DNA from: Campylorhamphus procurvoides
Taxonomy: Eukaryota; Chordata; Aves; Passeriformes; Dendrocolaptidae
Length of the DNA: 64,000 nt
Assembly (NCBI GenBank): GCA_013396655.1
Contig: WBMV01000121.1
Span: 620,001 to 684,000 of the forward strand
Direction of reading: 5' to 3'
The position numbers were made by a program, and so were the translations under genes. The notes below the pieces were generated by a model, which saw only the letters and a program-made list of their open reading frames with translations, was not told the origin of the DNA and did not search any database. Positions 12,893-25,130 of this stretch are shown piece by piece (position 1 is the first letter of the stretch; each line of letters begins with the position of its first letter).

Positions 12893-15800
12893 GCCCAAAG
12901 TGATTTTTTTTATAACACTTCAGAGAACAATCTGCATTTCTAAGATGAGACACTTGAGAGAGGTTTTGAAACAGCTGATGTTTCTGTTGAGTTAATTTGG
13001 TTCCCAAGGAACCAGCTATTTTGGTATCGTCTCACAGCCCTGCACCAGAGCTGGGCAAGCCCCTCACAGCCTAAGATTAGGAGGCAGGTTTCTCCAGCCA
13101 ATGGAGCCTGATCTTCCCATGGCACCCTCCAGCTCCATCAGAACTGGACCCATTAGCTTGGGCATTTAAACCTTTCCACAGCTCACAGCCTGAAAGCCAT
13201 CGGGAGGCTGTGAATGGGGTGGCCAAGCTGTATCATCCAGCCCCGCATGGTACATGCACTGACACTGTCCCAGCACTCATGTCCCCGTGTGGGAAGGCAG
13301 TGGTGGTTGTGCACCCCTTGGCTACTGCTGGGCAAGCGGCAGCCATGGTCAAAAGTGTGTGATGTTAGCTGTGCTTGGCTAGGTGCCTGCCTGTGCTTCT
13401 CTCAGGTGACAACTTTGCTTCAGTGGCTCATGGCTTGTCACCTTGCCAGTATGCACGCCTTGCAGGATTAGCTTTTGGAAATTGCAGCTGGGTGCCCTGC
13501 AAGCAATGTCCCTTCTAGGAAAGCATGTTAAACCTGGAGCCATGCTGTCAGCTGGATTTCAGAGTGAAATCTGATGTGTTGGTTGTGTCTGCCTAGGAAA
13601 TGGAAAAAAAAGATAAATAAAAATCTTACCTTCTGTGGCATGTGCTGGCATCTATGGACAGGGAACTGGCAGGCAGGGACCTGGGGCAGGACTGGGAGCA
13701 AGCCCTCTGGGAGCTCTGAAGCACATTTCCTCCTCTCTTGATTCCTTTATTCCTGTCCTCTACATGCTTAGGCACACATGTCCCTCTCTGATCTGCTTGT
13801 TATTCCCTGTCTTTACCAGGTGCCTGAGGGTTGACTCACCAGAGCCCCAAGCTGACTTGGAAGCAGAGAAACTGACAGCCTGTAACATGGAGTCCAGTCT
13901 TCAGCTGGAACAGAAAAATCACAGCCCTTCACAACCAACAGGTCAGCCAGACTCAGGACTTCATTTCCCCTCTGATTTTCTTCACAGCTTTGTTACTGCT
14001 CTTGCCTGCTTCTATGATGTGACTCTTGCTTTAGACAACCAGCTTCAGGTGTTTAGTGGATTTTTTTTCAGAGTTCTGTGGGACCCAAATACTTGGTGAT
14101 GGGTGACAAAAATCTACATCACAAGGAGGAAAACCCCTCGTTGCCTCTGCAAGCCCCATGTTGACATGCTTTGTACCTTGACTGAGAAGCACACCCATGA
14201 TCCTCAGAGTTTTCTCTGCTCTGCAGAGGTTTTTGAGGCTCCCTCCTGCTTACTGTGTAATGGCTGCTTGCTCAGGCAGCAACCCTAAGTATGCATTAAA
14301 TACACAATCTCCAGTTCACTATGCCTGCATCAGACTTTGCTCATCAGAAGTCTGCATCACTCTACAAGTTGCAGCCTGAAGTGGTTTCTCAGGATCAACA
14401 ATGGGGAGGAAGAATATGTAATTATTAAAGCTCATTTCACATGCAGACATCAGACCCAATGGCACAGCAAGCCCAGCGAGAGGCAAATAAAATTCCTTCA
14501 GAAGGTTTGATTTCCCAGGTCTCTCCATGGTTTGTTTGTTAATCCTGAGATTTTTCTCAGAAGTCTTTATTATCCAGAACAGGGGTGTGTGCTGTTCGCA
14601 TGCTGCTTCTTGGAAATTACTGGGAGGCAACTTACTGGGAGGTAATTCTAGATGGGAATCTGAACAAAAGGTGTTGCTTAAGCATTTTGAAGAATAATTG
14701 AGCACTTGCTATGCAGTTTGTTTAATAACCTTGAAGATGGATCCTTATCAGAAGTCTCCACATGCTCTAGTTACTCAATTGCTTTCTTATTTAAATAAAG
14801 CCTATCACATATGTCCATAAAAATGAAAGTACCTCATAAAATACAGCATTACCGAGGTGTGCCTGCTCTAGATAAATTAAAAGCTCTATTTTCCTGTTAC
14901 TATGTCTTCATATCCCTTTTTTTAACAGGGCTGCTGCATGACTGTTGGGCTTTCAAGGAAAAAGATTGAGCCATGAGTCCCCAGTACCATTCCTCTTAAG
15001 GTGATGTGAAGGTAAATGTGGTTGTAGGTTCATCCCGACTGGTCTCAACCAAGCAGGAGCACTCCCAGCCCCTTTCTGGCATTCACAGCATGAAGCTGGG
15101 AAGCATTACCTTCCTGATGGAGAAAGTGTCACTAAAAATCAAAATGAACATCAAAGAAGTGTAAAAGCATCCATGTGCCTGCTTCCTAGGGAATGGTGTT
15201 CAGTGTGCCTGCAAAAAAAACCAACCCACCCCACTCCAGTTGGCAAGAATAACTGAATGATTCCCTTCAGGATAATTCAAAACTGATGGTGCAAAGATAG
15301 AAAATTATAGTTAATAACAACAAAATAGCTAATGTTGGAAATCACAGTGAACAGCAACATGCAGAAGTCCCAGGTACTAGAATAATTTGTGTATTTTCAA
15401 GGTCAGAAGGGCTAATGTTTAAGGCCCACATCTGAGCTGCATGCCACAGGGTAGGCTTACTTACAGTTGCTGAATGGCCAGGTGCAAGCATCCTAATTGC
15501 AGGGAAAAATTCCCTCTACCAGCACAGAACCCACACCAGGGAGGAAGTGCTGGGCCAGCTCTGAATTTAAGAAAAAACAGGTATTGTTAACATGAAAATA
15601 AGCCTGACTCTAGAAATACATCTTCAACTAGGGACACTGCTGAGGGGATCTGTGCTTGAGCAGTGCTCCCAGCGGAGGTGGTGTCCTAACCTGCCCTGAG
15701 CCTGTTCATGGAGGTGACTCTGTTACCCAGGAACAGGACTTGAGGCAGTTAAATATTATACCTAGGCACACATTCCTCAGGCAAGGGCTATGACAACACT

Positions 15801-18714
15801 CACAAGAGAGTGAAATAATTAGCCAGTCAGTGAAACAGCCTTTGAGCATGTGCTGCAAGGAGCTGCTAAGGAAGTCTCTGTGCATCCTTTCCACATGAAT
15901 GAGCTTGCTGCTGGTGTGGTGAAGGTCTGGCTGCCATCCTGGGGAGCTACTGGCCTCTCTGCACAAATCACATGAATGTTGCCTACTCCGCCCTTACAGA
16001 GTCTAATGGGTTTGTCCCTCTTGTGGCCAGATGGCAGTTCAAGGACTTGGTTCATTCGATCCTCCCTGTCCTTTACTAAGTCTGATAGCAAAGGCTGGTT
16101 CTGCATGGGTCAGATGTGAAAACTGTAAACGTAGAAGAAAAAAAACCCACAGACTTCTATTACGTTGTGTTTCTCTTAGGTCAACAGTGGCTTTGGAACC
16201 TTGATCTCGAGGTGGAAAACCACAAATGTATTAACAATCTCCTGACCCATCAAATCCCAGGTTTTATGGGATTATTCACATTCCAAAACTCAAAATTATC
16301 TTGGTTTTGGAGATTTACCAATATCCTTTACTGAATGACTCCCCTCCTCTATAATTTTTTCTTTCTCATGACACTTACTTTTAAGTGAATAGTGCAAAGT
16401 AGCACTTGAGGCAGTGAAAAGAGGACTCCATAACCTAGAATGTTTACTACGTCCACAAAACCCCCTTTCCCTTTAATTACTCAAATCCATAAAGACTGCT
16501 TTTTTCAAAGGGAGGTAGTAAAAGTTCCACGCTTCAGCAGGTTCCAATTAAAGAAAGACTAATCCAAAGTGCACTGAAGTTAATAAGAGACTTTTTGTCT
16601 CTCTGCTGTTGGGGCTTGGACCAGACATCAGTCTCACAAATGGTATCTGCAACATTTGCAGACATTTTAATGCAGTCACTGCTGCAGGAGAGGCAGGAAT
16701 CTTCCTGTGCCATCATCAGCTCTATCCAACGGCTTCAAAAGGAAATTGAAATTCATCTTCTTTCGCAACTAAAATGCTAGGTTCAGAAGTTAATTCCTCT
16801 AAAGCACATACTACTTTTTTTCTAATGTGTTTATTTTCGTTTTGGACAAATGCTAATTTTTTTTCTCTGGTAATCAGTTAAAGACACTGTATTCAGGAAA
16901 AATAAAAAAAAAAGGCCAAATTGCTGATTTTTAGGTCTTTAGACGTTAGGTGATAGCAAGACATCTTGAATGTGAAAATTCTTTTCATTTAGTGAAATTT
17001 GGACAAAGCTTTTGAATATTCACTGTAAATAGATAAAAGGTTTTAGGAACTGCCCTTTCAGTTTTTCTTCTACTATGCCTTTACATTGGTCTATATCTAT
17101 AGAGAATATGAAAGCTTATTAACCAGATTAGCTCTCAGATACTGTTTTCATTTCCAATAAGAAAATAAAAATGGCAGCATGACCACATATAGTATGAAAT
17201 GCCTTTTATTTTCTTTGAATATGACTTTCTTTATTTTTCCAGCCTTTTGCGAAATGTTTTATTCCACAGATCAATGACTGTCATAAAATACAACTTCAGA
17301 TGGAAATTTCCCCAATATATCTGGGAGAAGTGGCTCACAGATGACTGCATTTTCATTTCACTCTACACTCCAGCCACTCTTGAATGGCGTGTAAAGCCTC
17401 CTTGACATGGTTTTACCCGGAGGAGATCCTTCCTCTGTGATCATCCATACAGTTCATGCAGGTGGAAAGTAGTCCTCTTAGACCTTGCCTATTGCCATGC
17501 TAAAAGTCCACCTGTACTTGCAGAGTACAAAACAGCTTTCATAAAGCTTGTTTACCACTTAGAAGACTTAAATGGGATGTCAGAGTCTCCTTTAGAGAAC
17601 AAGGAAGAATATCAATGACGACTTCTTCCAAGGACTAGAAATAAAGCCATTCATTTCAGTAGAAAGTGCAGAAGTGGCCACCTTTACAATCAACATTGGT
17701 TAAGCCTAAATACATCAAAGAGAAGCTACTGCTGGCTCACCTTTGCCAAGCTCACACTGTACCCCAAAGCCTGAAGTGGCCATGCACCTCACTGTAAGGG
17801 ATGCACAGTAGAATTGGGATGAGTCCTTGCTGGGGGCTGTCCCATGCACCAGTCCTGGGAGCACGGCAGGCAGGGAGGACAGGAGACCCCTGTCATCGCC
17901 CAGACTGCTGGCACAAGGGAGCTCCAGGCAAAGGGAGAGATGGGAAAAACTTCCTCACTGAGTTGCCTCACTCCTGAACAACACTCAAGTTGCAGGCTTG
18001 TCTATGAGTGAGATTTAAATAAATAACATTTGTTCCCAAATTAGCAGAAAAGAATAAACATTTTAACATCTTCTGACTGTTCTAATAGAGAATAAGAGGC
18101 CTTGCTATACATCTAAAGAATTAAATTGTCTTAATTGCATCCTTGTGTAAAATAAAGCATTACGTACAGAAGAAAAATATTTTTAAGTGGATGGAAAAAT
18201 CCACTGGGTTAAAGGAACACTAATGTCAGTTAAATGTATTCCTGAATTTGTGTAGTGCAAAAACAAGCTTCAATAGAAACGAAGAGTCTAATAGGAACAT
18301 TTCCATGAATTTAAAAATAACAGCAGTGGAAACAATCTCATAAAATAAGTAAACCTCTCCCTTCAATATCTGCAACTCAAGTATTACAGCATTCACTTAG
18401 GGCCTAGGAATGTGAAAGCAATGATAAATTATTAATTATGTGCTTTGTTCTAGAAGAGGACAGTTTTATATTCCTTGTCTAGTTGTGGCTTTTGTAATTT
18501 CAGTACCAGGAACAAGGGATGTGGCATTTAGTCCACCTAAAGAAGGTGGAGAAGTTACCTGATATGATACTCACCCATTAGGTTTCCAGTGGCCTATAGT
18601 AGATACTCAGGATACCTGGCTTGTAAGGAAGGCTTACTTGGCATGAAACTTCATACCTATTGAAGGCTGTTTTCTCAACCATTAACAATACTCCAAATGT
18701 ATTAGTTATGGATA
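12893..18714. other. Intergenic sequence, nothing recognised
   Basis: This stretch lies between two CR1 fragments. A 154-codon open frame at 13635-14099 has no domain I recognise. A 15-bp imperfect tandem duplication sits at 14617-14646. The part from 16.3 to 18.7 kb is AT-rich with only short frames. Confidence 0.5.
14617..14646. repeat. 15-bp imperfect tandem duplication
   Basis: TTACTGGGAGGCAAC is followed directly by TTACTGGGAGGTAAT, with two differences. It is probably a slippage duplication with no evident function. Confidence 0.75.
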
Positions 18715-19316
18715 ACCTGACATTGGCCAACCGTATCCTGGGCTGCATCAAAAGAAGCATGGCCAGCAGGTCAAGGAAGGTGATTCTCTACCTCTCCTCC
18801 ACTCTTGTAAAATCCCACCTGGGATACTGCATCCAGCTCTGGGGTCCTCACACAGGAAGGACATAGAAGGGCCACCAAGATGATTAGAGGGGTGTAGCAC
18901 CTTTCCAGTGAGGAAAGGCTGAGAGAGTTGCGGCTGTTCAGCCTGGAGAAGTGAAGGCTACGGGGAGACCTTACAGCACCTTTGAGTGCTTAAAGGGGGC
19001 CTACAGGAGAGCTGAAGAGGGACTTTTTATGAGGACAAGGGGGAATGGCTTCAAGCTGAAAGAGGGTAGGTTTAGATTAGATATCAGGAAGAAATTACTG
19101 TGAGGGTGGTGAGGCACTGCAATAGGTAGCCCAGAGATGTTGTGGATGTTGCCCAGAGATGTATGGATGCCCCATCCCTGGAAGTGTTCAAGGTCAGGTG
19201 GGATGGGGTTCTGAGCAACCTGGTCTAGTGGAAGGTGTCCCTGCCTCTGGCAGGGAGTTTGGAACTAGATGAACTTTAAGGTCCCTTCCAACACAAACCG
19301 TTCTACAATTCCATAA
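18715..19316 (+). mobile_element. CR1 LINE fragment, end of ORF2 plus 3' UTR
   Basis: The fragment begins within the C-terminal part of CR1 ORF2; the plus frame at 18660-18866 reads [19 protein letters not shown]. It runs through the EERLREL-type region, now interrupted by stops, to the 3' UTR (GAACTAGATGAACTTTAAGGTCCCTTCCAACAC) and a degenerate tail near ATTCCATAAAATG. A short internal duplication of the TGCCCAGAGATGT block is visible near 19130-19165. Frames are broken, so it is a dead copy. Confidence 0.93.
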
Positions 19317-20823
19317 AATGAAGAATATGAGATTCAAATTTCACCCAAAGAAGAAGGTAACAGGGTCTCTGATTGTGCCCATGACATGACTTTATCGCCC
19401 AGACTGGCTGTCTTCTTGGAGCACTGTGCTCATGCTGGGTTAACTGGGGATGAACTCCCTTGGAGAGCAGTCTGTGTTCAGACTTGGTCCACGCTGGTTC
19501 AAAAGAAGTTAAGGTACCTGCATTTATGATACTGGGAGCCAACTTATTCCTCTAAATCACATTTTCAGTAGTATCTCTTGTCCCCCATCTCCATCTTTTT
19601 CTCCTCCAAACTGCTTCCAGAGAGACTGCTTTGCCTCTCTTCCCTAACATGTAAGCCATGTTCCTGCCAATCTCATTGTCAGAACTGCTTTGGAGTCCTC
19701 ATCCCACTCCCTGTGCTGGGCTGTGTTCATATGAATTTGCCAAATGTCTGTGCACCTGCTCTGCGATGGTTTTCAACCTAAAAGAGAACATGCTGACATT
19801 AAAGCATCACGAAACAGAATAAATAAATACAACTCAAACTCTAAATTCATTTATATTGCTTATCCGGAATTTGTTGATAGAGTTAAACTCTGGAAGTAGG
19901 ATATGAATAGTTAAGATATAAGTGAGGTATTACAGGATCACAATTTACTGAAGGTCAGTCCTGTGTACAGAAGATTAAAAACAAAATATTACCAGATTAC
20001 TTCAGAACCTGCAGGAGCAGATCCTGCCAGAATATGTTTTCTGTTTCCATGATTCTGAAAGCCAAAGCATATAGGATTTCTTTAAAATGTCTTTGTCTTT
20101 CCTAATTTCCCACTTCCAAAATCTGGATATAGGAATAACAAATAAAAAATTTAGAACGCAGTAAAGTTCATTCTCACCCCAATAAAGACTTCAGACAAGG
20201 CTGTTAAGCTGCTAAATTAAACAGAGCAAATTTCGTAAATAGGAAGTTCTTTGGCAATGACTCTGTAGATGAAAGAGTCTACGGTAGCTTGTTCATAAAC
20301 AGACCTGGAAAACCTGCACTGAAATGTAGGTCTTAATTTACTGTACAGCAAACTGCTTAGGGGGAAGTAAAATGTATTTTGCCTCTTGTCAATAGGCCTC
20401 AGAGAGCAGCTGGTCACTTCCATTGCCTTTTGGATACATATTCTGTGGACTGATCCCTATTTATGTGGTCAGCAAAATCTTCAGTGTTTTCTCCAGCAGG
20501 AATAAAATATCCTAGACAGAAGAGAAGGAGGAGAAGAGCCCAAGCTTTACTGTTCTTCTGCATAAAATTTTATCCTCACTGGTGGTACAATTACAGCTGT
20601 CAAAGAAGTGGGGACAGGAATATCAATGCTTCCCCCACTAGGTGTAGAAAAGCTGGTAGAAAGCAAACGAGCCTGGCCGATGGCACAAGCTGGAGGGAGA
20701 GCAGTAGAAAGTTCATCTTAATAAGAGAGGACCTGCAAGCTTCACTACCCTGTTGGGCAAGCAGTGGGCAGAGCAATGTGCTTATGGATGCTTGACTTAA
20801 CTATGAAACAAGATTGCCTGGAT
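19317..20823. other. Intergenic sequence just downstream of the CRADD 3' end, nothing recognised
   Basis: This is an AT-rich stretch between a CR1 fragment and the inferred CRADD poly(A) site. Open frames here are 110 codons or shorter and match nothing I know. Confidence 0.5.
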
Positions 20824-20849
20824 CCAGAGCACAGTCCAAACACTCACCA

Positions 20850-21663
20850 GGCAGCAGATTGTCTCCCAGTTTATTAGTGGAAACAAACACGGACAACTTA
20901 GAAGTTGCCTCCCTTTAAGACCACTTCTTGCTCTGTCTGCCTGCTTTTACCTATCTTCTGGTCACCTTTCAGCTGTGTATCTTCCCTGAGAACTCCCCAC
21001 CTTTGACATGGCATATGTGTCCAGTGCCTGTCTCTGCAGAAACCTATACCCATTATATAATAGTGGGAGGAAACCCTCACAGGCACACTAGGTTTCTGTT
21101 ACTTCCACTCAGGGCCATTTTCAAAGGCAGACTAAGGTGGCAGCCATCTATCCTAGCAAGAAACTGTATGTGCTGAAACTTTTATAAATGTGAAATTAGC
21201 CACCTGCAATAACTGTTATAAATTTGTTAAATTAGTAATGGTGATTACTCTCATTTCTTGCTGGGATATCAGGGAAATACCATGAAACAGCAGTAAAAAA
21301 GGCTTCTACACAGTCCGGAAAATAGGTTAAACCAAGTGTTGCTCCCTCAGTGAAATTAGAAATCTTGCTGAACTCACTGCAGGGCCACCTGCTTGCAAGA
21401 ACTTTGTCACTCTATATCCCCACTGAAATAGCACAAAAGTGAACAGGAAAGAGCGATCCATTTTTTAATGCCTGCTAAAAATTAACCTGGCATGAAAAGA
21501 ATTACAAGTCACAAGATGCCACAGAAAACTGGAATGTTTGAGCTTAATACAATCACAGTTTGCACCTCCATTTTTTTTCCAGTTTGAGGTTTCCAACATA
21601 CATTTCCATCCTCTATGTTTAATTTAACAGAGTACATGGAAGCTTACAATCAGTAGCATGGCT
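20850..21663 (-). other. CRADD: Probable CRADD 3' UTR
   Basis: This is the stretch between the CRADD stop codon and the first canonical poly(A) signal downstream of it on the minus strand. I found no other AATAAA between the stop and 20875. Two ATTAAA variants lie closer to the stop, near 21465 and 21618, and could give shorter 3' ends. I see no repeat or ORF of note inside it. The 3' end is inferred from signals only, so the UTR of about 800 nt is a hypothesis. Confidence 0.45.
20870..20875 (-). terminator. CRADD: Candidate CRADD poly(A) signal AATAAA
   Basis: Plus-strand TTTATT reads AATAAA on the CRADD strand, about 790 nt after the stop codon. It is followed about 23 nt later by a GT-rich stretch (GTGAGTGTTTGGACTGTG, minus strand, within 20824-20847) that fits a downstream cleavage element. 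Cleavage would fall near 20850-20860. Transcript data were not available to confirm use. Confidence 0.45.
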
Positions 21664-21959
21664 TCACTCAAGCATGTACTGTATCACAGAAGGATCCACT
21701 TCTTCTGCTATCAGACTGGCTTGCAGACTTTGGATCGTTGCTTTTTTCCCCAAGCGCTGTCTCCACAGGACAAATGCAGCTACGATCTGTGACTGCAGGT
21801 TGTGAGGGTGATTGACTTTACATCGATAGATGTCAGCATGGGACAAACCCAAGCACAGAACTACATGCTCCCATTCGGGTCCCAGCCTCCTTGCAAGCTT
21901 GTTCAGCTGCTGATCTGTTGGTGAAGTCTTCAAAATGTGTGGTGCAGTTACAGTTAAAT
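21664..21959 (-). CDS. CRADD: CRADD (RAIDD) last coding exon, C-terminal death domain
   Basis: This exon encodes the last 97 residues of CRADD, a cytosolic adaptor. Its death domain binds PIDD1 in the PIDDosome, while its N-terminal CARD (not in this window) recruits caspase-2. Read on the minus strand, the exon starts after a TTTTCTAG acceptor with two bases of a split codon (AT) and ends with TGA at 21666-21664. Landmarks are [31 protein letters not shown] and the C-terminal EVDPS...MLE. Against the human protein as I recall it, the segment aligns without gaps at roughly two-thirds identity. The residues matching human G128, F164 and R170, which are mutated in CRADD-linked lissencephaly, are all present. 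There is no frameshift or internal stop. The open frame from the TTG at 21933 is only part of the exon; homology continues upstream to the acceptor. The identification is near certain. Confidence 0.96.
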
Positions 21960-21990
21960 CTAGAAAATGGAAAGAAAAAGAATAAGAAAA
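21960..21990 (-). promoter_or_regulatory. CRADD: 3' splice acceptor and polypyrimidine tract of the CRADD last coding exon
   Basis: On the minus strand the exon is preceded by a long pyrimidine-rich run (TTTTCTTATTCTTTTTC, then CCATTTTCTAG). The AG dinucleotide lies at 21961-21960. Splicing here leaves a phase that joins directly to the death-domain frame. Homology to CRADD starts at this AG, which fixes the boundary. No branch point was assigned with confidence. Confidence 0.9.
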
Positions 21991-24904
21991 TGCATATATG
22001 TATCACTAGGCAGTGCTGCAAATGTTAATGTGAGACCTTGACAAAGGAAGGAATAAGCATAAGCAAGAATGGATTAATTAAAGAAACAGAATTTTTCTAC
22101 ACAAATAATATACAGGGAGCCTTGAAGTTTTGAATGTCAGTAATCCAGACATCATACCTGCACATCAAAACAAAGACTTCCAAAAGTAATTATAGATTTC
22201 GGGGTAGTGAACAAGAAAGGTTTCCAAGGAACATGTTTTCAGCAGCCATGACCCTCTGGAAACCAATCTGCTTGCACCAGTATGATATAGTGACAAATGA
22301 CAAATACGGAACCAATAACACCTTATTACTCCCATTCTGTGACACTGGTTGCACACTTCAGAAACAACTTTGATTCTTTAGTTAGTAGGTATTACTCTTT
22401 TCTTTCTTTCTTTTTTTTCTTGGCTGAGGGCCATTCACAGGAAATTCGTCTGTCTCCTAAGATGCTACTTATCCTTCGTGTCCTGTCATATCATCTCAAG
22501 GAGACCAGCTTTGGGTCTTTTCTTCTACTTGAATGAAACCATAAACACAGTTCAGGTGAACCCAAATGAACAAGACATCAACACTGTTCACCAGCACAAA
22601 TTATGTTTGCTTGTCCCTCACCCCAGTTGTCATAACGCTCCTGAAAACAGGCATGTCTGTGCTACAGCCCCATTCATCTGACCTCCTTGAGGCTGTTTTC
22701 AGGAGAATGTAAGGAGGTCCCACTTTCTCGTCGAGATTTTTGCCCAATGTTAAGTCCCTTGGACAAAATACTAAGTACCAACAGGACACACTCTGCATCT
22801 GAAAAGATGTTTAGCATCGAACTGGTACCCGAGGAGGCAAGGATCAATACAACTACCAAAAACCAGCTTTCACAGGAAGCATTAAGGTAGCTGTCATTGT
22901 CAGTGGTAAAAATCTTGTATGGAGCAAACCAACCATTTCTCACATACACAACTGATTTCTTTATGTGTTCCCTAAGATAATCTGATAATTTGTAAAAGAA
23001 GAAAAAAAAAAGCCATTCACACAGTGTTAGTAGCCAAGTGAGAATACAGCGCTATTCAGAAACATGCTGCATGGGATCTATCTCACCTAATTACAGCTAA
23101 CACCTCCTGAACTAAATATGCTAGCATTAATTATTGCTAAGGAGAGAAATAGGCTCTTCTAGACTACAATCTCTCTCACTGGAAAGAAGATGTCTAAAAT
23201 AATCAGATGAATTACTCCTCTAGACATGCACATTTCTCCCCATTGATTATAAAAGAAGCACTGGCTGTAAGTTTAGATGTTGATGTTGATGCCGTAAACA
23301 CCCAGTGCCGATGTAATGATATAATTTCAAACCACATACCAGTTGCTTTAAAAAGGTGCATTTAGAAAAACAGCATAAAATACCTATAAAGCATATTTCT
23401 TTTTTGATCCTTTGTGATCACAAGCTGAAATGAAGGGTCAATTCAGACTGCAATTGCTGCTCTCTTTCTGTCGCTAAAGATACTGTGACAAAACACAGGC
23501 AAAATATCCCTACAAAAATGCTGAGACCAACAACAGCCTGTTGGTCTGAAGAAGGACTCTCTACAGAAGTGCTTCTTTGCAAAATCTAATTTGTAGCTCC
23601 AATATCATGCTCACAGTCTCCACTACAGCAGAACAGCAACATTAGAAAGCACCACTCCTACATTTCATCAAAAGTAATTGTTTCTGCATAGAACACCCAG
23701 AGCCTGCAGATGTTTATACAATTTAAGCCCAATAATGCATAAGTACTATACCAAGCTGCTTTGAGTAAAGGGAAAATTGCTTTCTGAAGAGTATTTAGGT
23801 CCCTTTGATCTTTCTGTCTCCAGATTGCCAAAGGAACCTGGGGCAAATGCTGGTTTGGGAATAGGGCAGAGGATGCACAGCTTCTGAAGACGGCTGAGCA
23901 TTATACTGGTGCGACTGCCCCATGCTGTCACATCACACATGACACCAGTTCCACAGGTAAGTCAGGATAAGGGAATGCCTTTCACGAATGCAAATAGTTG
24001 AGAATAAAATAAATATAGCTACACTGTGCTGTCACCAACACTACTTTTTGATATTAAACCCTTGCCTTGGCTTTAAGTCAGCTACAAAATGTAAAGCGGT
24101 ACACTCACAGCAGTGACACCTGTCAGCCTGGGCTTTTTGCTCTCAAGCTGGAATTTTTATACTTCACATTCACTAGCAGAATGATTTTATGATACTGAAA
24201 TGTGATCAAATAGGGAGGTCTAACAATAATACACGTCAGCTTGTCCATCCAGCCTTTGATATTAGGCAGGCTTTTTCACTACAACAAATATCTTGCCTTC
24301 AGTCTGTTATCAGCCCTTTAATAAGAATCAGAATAAAACCCATCCAGGAAATCTTTTCATCTTAGACTACCATCTGATTCTAATATGGATGTGGAAAATT
24401 CTGGGACAGAAGCCAACTGTTAAATTTAATACAAAGGACTGTTATTTTAGTCCCATTTTATTTTCTGTGATAGCTCATTTTCAAGTCTGATACAAAGTCA
24501 CTGAGGAAAATCTGAGAGAAATATTACATGACAGGCAGTGTTATTTAGAAGTATAGAGAAATATTTAGTGAGATCTTTCAGTTATGACAAATGCAAAATC
24601 ACAAAAAGATTTGGTTATGTTCTAGAATTAATGGCACTCCTAATTCCATAAACATAATGGCATTTCAGGTGAAATGGAAATGAGTTCTCTGTGCTCAGCG
24701 CCCAAACTGCTTTGAACACATTTCAAAAAACATTAAAGATGCCTTTTTGAGTTATGTTTACTACAAACTCCCACTTAGAATCTCCATTTGTCAGGAACTG
24801 CCTGAGGAGGGTTAATGGGATTACAGCAAAAGTTTCAATTATGCAGATCCTGCAGTTGCATTTGAGAGGTACTTTTAGGATACTGAGAGCTCATTTTTGA
24901 AAAG

Positions 24905-24919
24905 AAAAAAAAAAAAAAA
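24905..24919. repeat. A15 homopolymer
   Basis: A run of 15 adenines lies in the CRADD intron. I saw no flanking target-site duplication or coding relic that would mark it as a processed-pseudogene tail. Confidence 0.85.
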
Positions 24920-25056
24920 GTGAAGCTCTTCTTGCTTTAGGTCTATCCGGTGAGGAGATGCACGTGCTTATGTTAGGCATATGCTTCAGTTTAGCAAAAT
25001 GAGGACTGCACTGCTAAAAATGGGAAGAAGTGAGGCTTGGGGCACCACCAGAGGGT

Positions 25057-25130
25057 GTTGAGGGTTTCCCTGGATAAGGTGATTTGTGGTGCTGTTGAGG
25101 GTTTCCCTGGATAAGGTGATTTGTGGTGCT
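25057..25130. repeat. Exact 37-bp tandem duplication
   Basis: Two identical 37-bp units (25057-25093 and 25094-25130), each starting GTTGAGGGTTTCCCTGG and ending TTGTGGTGCT, abut head to tail. The absence of any difference suggests a recent or polymorphic duplication. The unit length is one codon register plus one base, and no gene is affected. Confidence 0.93.

Noticed and set aside
13635..14099. 154-codon plus-strand ORF
   Set aside because: The composition is low-information and there is no family resemblance. It sits in ordinary intergenic DNA.
21664..21933. Treating the CRADD frame as a stand-alone 89-residue protein starting at TTG
   Set aside because: Homology continues upstream of the TTG to a consensus AG acceptor, so it is a spliced exon and not an independent ORF.
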